20,699 nucleotides of DNA from CAZOBJ01 sp964577825 (lineage in GTDB: Bacteria > Planctomycetota > SZUA-567 > JAFGNG01), in contig CAZOBJ010000054.1 of the NCBI GenBank assembly GCA_964577825.1, positions 1-20,699 on the forward strand, written 5' to 3'. Position numbers and translations under genes: made by a program. Under the pieces are notes generated by a model, which worked only from the letters and a program-made list of their open reading frames with translations, was not told the origin of the DNA and did not search any database. Below are positions 15,763 through 20,699 of the stretch, in pieces; the first letter of the stretch is position 1, and each line of letters opens with the position of its first letter.

Positions 15763-16381
15763 TCGCCGATTCGTATGGGTGGGCATGGCCGGACTGCTCC
15801 TGGTCGGGGCGGTTCTTGTCGCAAGCATTGTGTTCTCTCCTCAGGATCGCACCGACGAGAAGGTAGTTCCCTCCGGATACAAGCAGGTCCTGCACCTTAC
15901 GCACCGGGGACAACGGCTCTCCTTCGGGCCCTTCGTGGGGTATTACTTTCGGCCCGAGAACCCGGACGCGCCCGAGCGCGTCGAGTTCCTGTGCCGCAAC
16001 GAGCGTAGCTTCTACACCCAGGACGTGCCCGCCGACACGCTGCTCTTCGTCGGGGACGGAGTGCTGACCACGCTGCCGGACACGGGGCGCCCGATTCCGA
16101 GCAAGGGCCGGATCAACCCGGTCTTCTTCTCCGATGCGCCCGAGGCATGGACGGCGACCCGCCCCGTTCCGCAGGAGGCCTATCGCCACTTCCATTCCTG
16201 CCACGACGAGTCCGGGGCCGTGCGGACCGGGTACTGGCTGCGTCACGAGGCGCAGGCGACGTTCACCTATGACATGAGCGGCCGCGTGAGTGAACAAAGC
16301 CCGCTGTACCATGAGGTCACGCCGGGCGTGGACCGCGCCTTCGCCGAGATCATCGAGTTCGACCACGGCCCGGACTTTTGA
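15752..16381 (+). CDS. Membrane-anchored or exported protein of unknown family with HxHxCH motif
   Basis: The 209-residue protein has one N-terminal hydrophobic segment (about 8-28) after a basic start (NRRF), then a soluble, probably periplasmic, domain. It has only two cysteines: Cys81 (EFLCRNE) and Cys150 in HFHSCHDESG, where His146, His148, Cys150 and His151 make a compact possible metal- or sulfur-binding site. Aromatic-rich strands (GPFVGYYFRPEN, VEFLC, TLLFVGDG) suggest a beta-rich fold. I do not recognise the family. The 11-bp overlap with the second YeeE-like gene strongly ties it to sulfur uptake; there is no separate ribosome site of note. A periplasmic partner of the rhodanese or a lid of the transporter are possible roles. 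Confidence 0.8.
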   Translation: MTPNRRFVWVGMAGLLLVGAVLVASIVFSPQDRTDEKVVPSGYKQVLHLTHRGQRLSFGPFVGYYFRPENPDAPERVEFLCRNERSFYTQDVPADTLLFVGDGVLTTLPDTGRPIPSKGRINPVFFSDAPEAWTATRPVPQEAYRHFHSCHDESGAVRTGYWLRHEAQATFTYDMSGRVSEQSPLYHEVTPGVDRAFAEIIEFDHGPDF

Positions 16382-16448
16382 GCGCGGTGAGCGGCCTCTT
16401 GCCCGAGCGGACACGACGCACAGGCTCTTCCGCTGAAAGGAGATCGGC

Positions 16449-17356
16449 ATGACCTCACGCGCGGCAGTCGAGCAACGTTCGGCACGCCTACTCTCGGCGG
16501 CAGCCATGGTGCTGTTCGCGCTTTCGAACGCAGCGGTGTCCGCGGCCGCGGACCTGGCCTTTGCACCTGACAACGACGGACTTGTCTTGCCCGACGGCTT
16601 CCGCGTGGTCGTGGTCGCCGAACGTCTCGGCCCCGCGCGGCACCTGGCCGTGCGCGAGAACGGCGACATCTACGTGGCCATGCGCCGCCCGCACCAGGGC
16701 GGAGGCATCGCGGCCCTGCGCGACACGGACGGGGACGGAGACGCCGACGTAGTGGCACGATTCGGCCGCCGGGGCGGCACCGGCATCCGCATTGTCGATG
16801 GGATCCTGTACTTCGCGCGCTTGACGGAGGTGGTTCGCTACCGGCTCGACGACACGGACCTCGTGCCAACCCAGCTCCCGGAGACTGTGGCGAGCGGTTT
16901 TCCGCGCCAACGCTCGCACGCGGACAAGAGCATCGCGTTCGACGACGCGAGCTGGCTGTACGTGAATGTCGGCCCGCCGTCGAACGCCTGCCAGGAGCGC
17001 TCGCGCACGCGCGGCTCACCCGGCATGAACCCTTGTCCGCAACTGGACCGCCACGCCGGGATCTGGCGCTTGCGCAGCGCTATCTGGGCGGAGCCTTTAT
17101 TGCGTTCCACGGCTCTTGGAACCGCGCACCCCTTCCCCAGCAGGGGTTCAAGGTCGTGTTCGTGCCCTTTGCCGACGGCCGGCCGTCCGGCGAGTTCGAG
17201 GTCTTCGCCGATGGATTCGCCGGGCAAGAGACCGTGGAGCGCCCTTCGGACGCACGCTATCGGCCCATGGGCCTTGCGGTCGGCCCGCGCGGTTCGCTGT
17301 TTGTCTCCGACTCCCAGCAGGGCCGAATCTGGCGCGTCGTGTACATGGGAGACTGA
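16449..17356 (+). pseudogene. Broken PQQ-dependent sugar dehydrogenase-like (sorbosone/glucose dehydrogenase type) gene
   Basis: The intact family members are exported six-bladed propellers that oxidise sugars with PQQ. Here the first part (208 codons from 16449) has a signal peptide, LPDGFRVVVVAERLGPARHLAV, and the SPGMNPCPQLDRHAGIWRL motif that precedes the blades with the active site. After about 17072 the sequence jumps frame (+2) into the C-terminal part, GGAFIAFHGSWNRAP through MGLAVGPRGSLFVSDSQQGRIWRVVYMGD, ending at TGA 17356. Roughly 100-130 central residues, including most of the substrate and cofactor region, are missing. The break is flanked by a direct repeat ATCTGG (17061-17066 and 17082-17087), a possible slippage site. 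A strong AAGGAGAT precedes the start. The long open frame to 17663 past the break is out of frame and meaningless. Confidence 0.85.
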
Positions 17357-17416
17357 GGCGCCAAGGCGACGCGCATCCGGAGTTGGCGACCACCGGCTCA
17401 TGTTATCCCCGGGCCG

Positions 17417-17434
17417 CTCGCCCCCCCCGGCGAG
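17417..17434 (+). terminator. Weak candidate terminator after the dehydrogenase remnant
   Basis: CTCGCC, six C, GGCGAG, followed by AGATTT. The stem is short and the T-run is weak; it lies in the 230-bp gap 17357-17586, where no gene is seen. Confidence 0.3.
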
Positions 17435-17586
17435 AGATTTCCCGCGTTATGAAAATCCATGGAAGTTCAACGAGCATTCTGCACGAACGTCGGGTAGGAT
17501 AGGACCGGCGCTCTGTGCGCTCCGACGCGTGGGTGGCCGACCGGTGTTGGTGTCAGGTACCAGCTCCAAGGACAGGAGCACGGCGC

Positions 17587-18651
17587 ATGGACCACGACCT
17601 GCGGCTCTCGCGTCTTCTCGGCGAAGAGGGACCAGCCGAGCTCCTGCTCGACAGCATCTTTGACGGCGTGTACATCGTGGACACTGATCGGCGGATTCTC
17701 TTCTGGAATCGCGGAGCCGAAGAGATCACCGGCTACGCCCGCGAGGACGTAGTCGGGCGGCATTGCGGCGACGACATCCTCAACCACATCGACGCCGAAG
17801 GAGTGCTGCTCTGTCGCAGCGGATGCCCGCTCATGCAATGCATCACCACCGGGGAACAGGTCCGGGCCAAGATCTACCCCCTACACAAGGACGGACATCG
17901 CTTTCCCGTGAAGACCCACGTCAGCCCCATCCGCGACCAGACCGGGACCATCGTGGCCGCCATCGAGGTCTTCCGCGACATCTCTCAGGAAGAGGAGCTG
18001 CGGATCCTGCAGGAGAAGTTCAACGAGATCATCCGCAGATACGTCTCATCGGCCGCGTACGAGGAGGCGTTGAGCCGGCTTCAGGAGGATGTGCAGGGCA
18101 GAGCCCGCATCCGCGATCTCACGATCCTCTGCCTGGACGTGGTAGGCTTCACTCGATTCGCGGAGCGGCATTCCCCGGAAGACACCGCGCGCATGCTCAA
18201 CGACTTCTTCTCCATCTGCGAAGTGATGACCAAGGAGTGGCACGGCGACATCGACAAGTTCGTGGGGGACGCCATCGTCGCGGTGTTTGTGGACGCCAAC
18301 GACGCGGTGGCAGCCGGGATCCGAGTGCTGGCAGGCCTCTCCGACCTGAATCGCAAGCGCGCCGGCCAGGGCCAGGACGACATTCAAATCCGCATCGGGG
18401 TCAACTCCGGCCTGGTTCTGCAGGCCGAGATCGGCACCGAGAACCGCAAGGACCTGACCGTGATCGGCGACGCGGTGAACACGGCCTCGCGCATCGAGGC
18501 CCTGGCCGAGCCCATGTCCGTGTGCGTGTCCGACGCGACGCGTTCCCGGCTCAAGGACGCGACCGGGTTCCAGCCCTACGCCAAGGTGAAGGTCAAAAAC
18601 CGAGAAGAGCCGGTCTCCATCTTCCGATACACGAGCGAGACTCAGGGATAG
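17587..18651 (+). CDS. Class III adenylate cyclase with cysteine-rich PAS sensor domain
   Basis: The 354-residue soluble protein makes cAMP from ATP. PAS domain at about 20-133: FDGVYIVDTDRRILFWNRGAEE, then a cysteine-rich segment with Cys60, Cys76, Cys80 and Cys85 (LCRSGCPLMQC), ending in EVFRDIS. A short coiled coil (134-170) leads into the cyclase domain, about 177-350. Key residues are visible: metal-binding Asp184 (LCLDVVGFTRF) and Asp228 (DKFVGDAIV), adenine-reading Lys224 and Asp295, and Asn298/Arg302 (GDAVNTASR). The full catalytic set predicts an active homodimeric enzyme, probably adenylate rather than guanylate. Start 17587 has AGGAG about 11 nt upstream; the longer frame to 17515 shows no homology. 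It stands alone, with no receptor gene adjacent. Confidence 0.92.
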   Translation: MDHDLRLSRLLGEEGPAELLLDSIFDGVYIVDTDRRILFWNRGAEEITGYAREDVVGRHCGDDILNHIDAEGVLLCRSGCPLMQCITTGEQVRAKIYPLHKDGHRFPVKTHVSPIRDQTGTIVAAIEVFRDISQEEELRILQEKFNEIIRRYVSSAAYEEALSRLQEDVQGRARIRDLTILCLDVVGFTRFAERHSPEDTARMLNDFFSICEVMTKEWHGDIDKFVGDAIVAVFVDANDAVAAGIRVLAGLSDLNRKRAGQGQDDIQIRIGVNSGLVLQAEIGTENRKDLTVIGDAVNTASRIEALAEPMSVCVSDATRSRLKDATGFQPYAKVKVKNREEPVSIFRYTSETQG

Positions 18652-18673
18652 CCTCGCCTCTTCTCCTTTCGCC

Positions 18674-18701
18674 TTGAAGCACCGCCCCGATTCCGGATAA
18701 T
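18674..18701 (+). promoter_or_regulatory. Promoter for the triple-repeat protein gene
   Basis: TTGAAG (18674-18679), 16-bp spacer, GATAAT (18696-18701); -35 4/6, -10 5/6. Predicted leader is about 34 nt to ATG 18742. Confidence 0.55.
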
Positions 18702-18741
18702 TGTGTCCTCTTAGCGATCTCATCGAAGGGAGAGACGGTCC

Positions 18742-19671
18742 ATGCCCGAGCAACGCGACCGCGCGAAGACGAGCCCCGCAGCGATTGCCGCCATCTTTGT
18801 CGTCCCGCCTATCCTCTTCCTGGTGGCCGTGCTCTTGTGGCGAGGCTGCGCGCAGGCCCCGCCGCCGTCGGCCCATGCCTCCGGCGCGGAGCCGGACGGG
18901 CAGGCGCCCGCACCTCGTGCGCCGGTGTCGCCCGACGCGCGTACCGGCACGCTCAGGCTCCGCTTCCTCGACGTGCCCGGCGGTTCGGCGCAGACAGTCA
19001 GCTACGCGATCTACGCCTCCGAGGTTCAGGATGCGCCCGTGGAGAGCGACTACCGCGACACCGTGGAGACCAAGCTCGCCGCGGGCACGTACGACGTCCT
19101 CTGTCAGACCCGCGCCACAGAGAAATGGGCACGGGGCATCCAGGTCCGCGCGGACGAGACCACGGAACAGACGATCTTCCTGGGCAACGGCACGCTGCAT
19201 CTGACATTCCTCGACGCGCAAGACGGACAACCCGTGAACACGTCCTACGCCATCTACGCACAGGGAGACCGCGACACCAAGCTCGACAGCGACCATCAAC
19301 GCGAGACCACGGTCGACCTGCTCGACGGAACCTACGACATCCTGTGCCAATGGCCCACGGGCCGGAAATGGGTCGAGGACGTTCGCGTCACCGCGGGCGA
19401 GCAGACGGATGCGGGCATCGCGCTTGACCTCGGTCGCCTCCACTTTCAAGTCTATCGAGAAGGCGACCTTATGAACGTTTCCTATCAGATCTACCCCACT
19501 GGCCGCCACGACGAGGCCTTGGCCGACGACTTCGGCAAGGATCGAGTCTTGCTTCTGGCCGCCGGCAGGTACGACCTGCATTGCGAGTGGGACGGCGGCG
19601 AGACCTGGGTTCGCGAGATCGCCATCGCTCCGGGCCAGACCGTAAAGCAGGTCGTGACGATCGAGGAGTGA
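18742..19671 (+). CDS. Membrane-anchored protein with three tandem ~80-residue repeats, unknown function
   Basis: The 309-residue protein has an N-terminal hydrophobic segment (about 14-33, PPILFLVAVLLW) followed by Cys36 and a Pro/Ala-rich linker (37-66). Three homologous repeats follow at about 69-148, 150-228 and 231-307. Each reads G-T/R-L-x-(L/F)-x-(F/V)-x-D/E, then VSYxIY, then GTYD(V/I)LC or GRYDLHC, then KW or TWV, then a terminal strand. The central Cys (121, 202, 281) and Trp (129, 210, 289) recur at about 80-residue spacing, and the alternating hydrophobic pattern suggests a beta-sandwich. Start has GGGAGAGAC upstream, the same ribosome-site string as the next gene. I know no named family; an extracytoplasmic adhesive or carbohydrate-binding role is only a guess. 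The next gene begins 57 bp downstream. Confidence 0.8.
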   Translation: MPEQRDRAKTSPAAIAAIFVVPPILFLVAVLLWRGCAQAPPPSAHASGAEPDGQAPAPRAPVSPDARTGTLRLRFLDVPGGSAQTVSYAIYASEVQDAPVESDYRDTVETKLAAGTYDVLCQTRATEKWARGIQVRADETTEQTIFLGNGTLHLTFLDAQDGQPVNTSYAIYAQGDRDTKLDSDHQRETTVDLLDGTYDILCQWPTGRKWVEDVRVTAGEQTDAGIALDLGRLHFQVYREGDLMNVSYQIYPTGRHDEALADDFGKDRVLLLAAGRYDLHCEWDGGETWVREIAIAPGQTVKQVVTIEE

Positions 19672-19728
19672 CCGGCTCGAAGGGCATGGCTCGATGAGCC
19701 CTCGCCCGCGGCCAAGCAGGGAGAGACC

Positions 19729-20649
19729 ATGCGATTGACGCCGAGACCGCAGCGACGCACGCCCGTCGCGCTTGTGCGCGGATCGGCCGCCCTTCTGTGC
19801 GTGTGCGCCGTATGGATCGCCGGGTGCGCGACCCGCGCCAAGGTGGAGCGCCACCGGCCCGCGCCGTACAACGCGGGCGACGCGCGGACCCTTTCGCTTG
19901 TGCAGACCACCGGGCGGCCGGACCTGCAAGAGCTTCTGAGTACGTCCCTGCGGCGCCAGGCGGTCGCCTCGGACTGGTGGACCTATCGCGACGCCACGAA
20001 CGCCAACATCGCGCTCTTTCCTCATGCCGAGCCGGGCCGCGCGGTGCGCGGCGGTCAGCCGGCGGCGGGCGCGGTGTTCGTGCGGCTGGACGCCTACGAC
20101 GCACTCGTGTTCCCGGAGAAGACCGAGGAGGGTGCCGAGCGTTCCGGCCCGCCTCGCTCCGGGAACGGACGCGTACAGGTGCGCTTCGCCGCGACCGTGG
20201 TGGATGCGCAAGGCGCGGTGCTCATGCGCGAACGCGACTACGCCGGTCAAGCCGACGGCGACATCGGATCGCGATTGCGCCGTCGGCGCTTGATCGACGA
20301 GGCCGCAGAGCAGGGCATCGACGCGTTCCTGCACGACATCACACCGCATCGCGTACGAGAAGGCATCGTGCTCGACAAGGACGCCGAGGACATGGCTCCC
20401 ATCGCCGAGCTGGTGGCCCAGGGCCGGTACGCCGAGGCGGCCGACCGGCTACAGGCCATGCGCGCTCGCTCGCCCCACAGGGCGGACGTCGTCTACAACA
20501 TCGCGGTGCTCACCGACGCGCGGGGGGAGTACGAACGGGCCCTGGACCTGTACGACCAGGCCCTCCAGCTCGGCTACAAGCCCTTTTACGCCGAATCGCG
20601 CGAGGCATGCGAGCGTCGCCTGCGCGACCGTCGCCGGCTCTCGCGCTGA
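19729..20649 (+). CDS. Lipoprotein with N-terminal beta domain and C-terminal TPR-like helices
   Basis: The 306-residue protein has a signal peptide with a lipobox, VWIAGC, so Cys33 should be lipidated and the protein anchored in an outer or inner membrane facing the periplasm. A beta-rich domain follows (about 47-205), with ARTLSLVQTTGRPDL, VRLDAYDALVF and VQVRFAATVVDAQGAV. At about 222-300 are two TPR-like helical pairs: ELVAQGRYAEAADRLQAM and NIAVLTDARGEYERALDLYDQAL. Such lipoproteins often scaffold protein complexes; the specific role is unknown. It is 57 bp downstream of the triple-repeat gene with the same GGGAGAGAC ribosome site, so co-transcription is likely. The trailing 50 bases to the window end hold nothing I recognise. 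Confidence 0.85.
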   Translation: MRLTPRPQRRTPVALVRGSAALLCVCAVWIAGCATRAKVERHRPAPYNAGDARTLSLVQTTGRPDLQELLSTSLRRQAVASDWWTYRDATNANIALFPHAEPGRAVRGGQPAAGAVFVRLDAYDALVFPEKTEEGAERSGPPRSGNGRVQVRFAATVVDAQGAVLMRERDYAGQADGDIGSRLRRRRLIDEAAEQGIDAFLHDITPHRVREGIVLDKDAEDMAPIAELVAQGRYAEAADRLQAMRARSPHRADVVYNIAVLTDARGEYERALDLYDQALQLGYKPFYAESREACERRLRDRRRLSR

Positions 20650-20699
20650 TCGTGCGGGCGCACAAGCAGCTTCTCGTCCGGCCCGACAATCCGTAGTCC

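Noticed and set aside
17357..17586. Possible small gene or promoter in the gap after the dehydrogenase remnant
   Set aside because: No start with ribosome site and no conserved-looking product; the TTCAAC and TAGGAT boxes are wrongly spaced.
18046..20349. 767-residue open frame on the minus strand
   Set aside because: It lies antisense to the cyclase, triple-repeat and lipoprotein genes, has no domain and follows from high GC third positions.

Overview
The window is GC-rich bacterial chromosome with standard stop codons; UAG is used freely as a terminator. Exported FG-GAP/ASPIC proteins, a cytosolic DUF4838 sugar-acid-hydrolase-like protein paired with a beta-propeller, and large membrane-anchored propeller proteins suggest an uncultured member of the Planctomycetota, Verrucomicrobiota, Lentisphaerota or Hydrogenedentota kind. 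This placement is inference from gene content only. The promoters that can be read (TTGAC[AC/T], 16-17 bp, TAtaAT-like) are ordinary sigma-70 type, and one excellent sigma-54 type site is present.

Layout, left to right. The 5' end of trpB (minus) runs off the left edge. A tRNA-Leu(CAA) (minus) follows, back to back with an MFS permease (plus). The permease converges on a minus-strand operon of an LsrG/ABM-like monooxygenase, plsY and an aldose-1-epimerase-like gene. The epimerase gene carries an in-frame UAG just before its catalytic Glu. A plus-strand pair follows: a cytosolic beta-propeller protein and a DUF4838 protein, probably acting on one carbohydrate substrate. Next is an initiator tRNA-Met (plus) with a consensus promoter and a perfect dyad in its leader. 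Its 3' end and terminator overlap, antisense, the tail of a very large exported protein (minus) that joins an esterase domain, EF-hand, FG-GAP repeats and an ASPIC/UnbV domain. A membrane protein with a C-terminal propeller (plus) diverges from it.

Positions 13413-16381 are the most interesting part. A sigma-54-like promoter and a hairpin-rich leader precede an exported tandem rhodanese whose tail ends in a SoxY-like Cys-Gly-Gly. Two half-size YeeE/YedE sulfur-transport proteins and an uncharacterised membrane-anchored protein with an HxHxCH motif follow. The genes are 3 bp apart or overlapping and look like one sulfur-handling unit: a periplasmic sulfurtransferase presenting sulfane sulfur or thiosulfate to a membrane channel.

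The right end holds a decayed PQQ-type sugar dehydrogenase (internal deletion plus frameshift), a PAS-adenylate cyclase whose PAS domain is cysteine-rich, a membrane-anchored protein made of three tandem copies of an unrecognised ~80-residue domain, and a lipoprotein with TPR-like repeats. No CRISPR array, insertion sequence, phage gene or rRNA was seen. All non-coding gaps are shorter than 300 bases.
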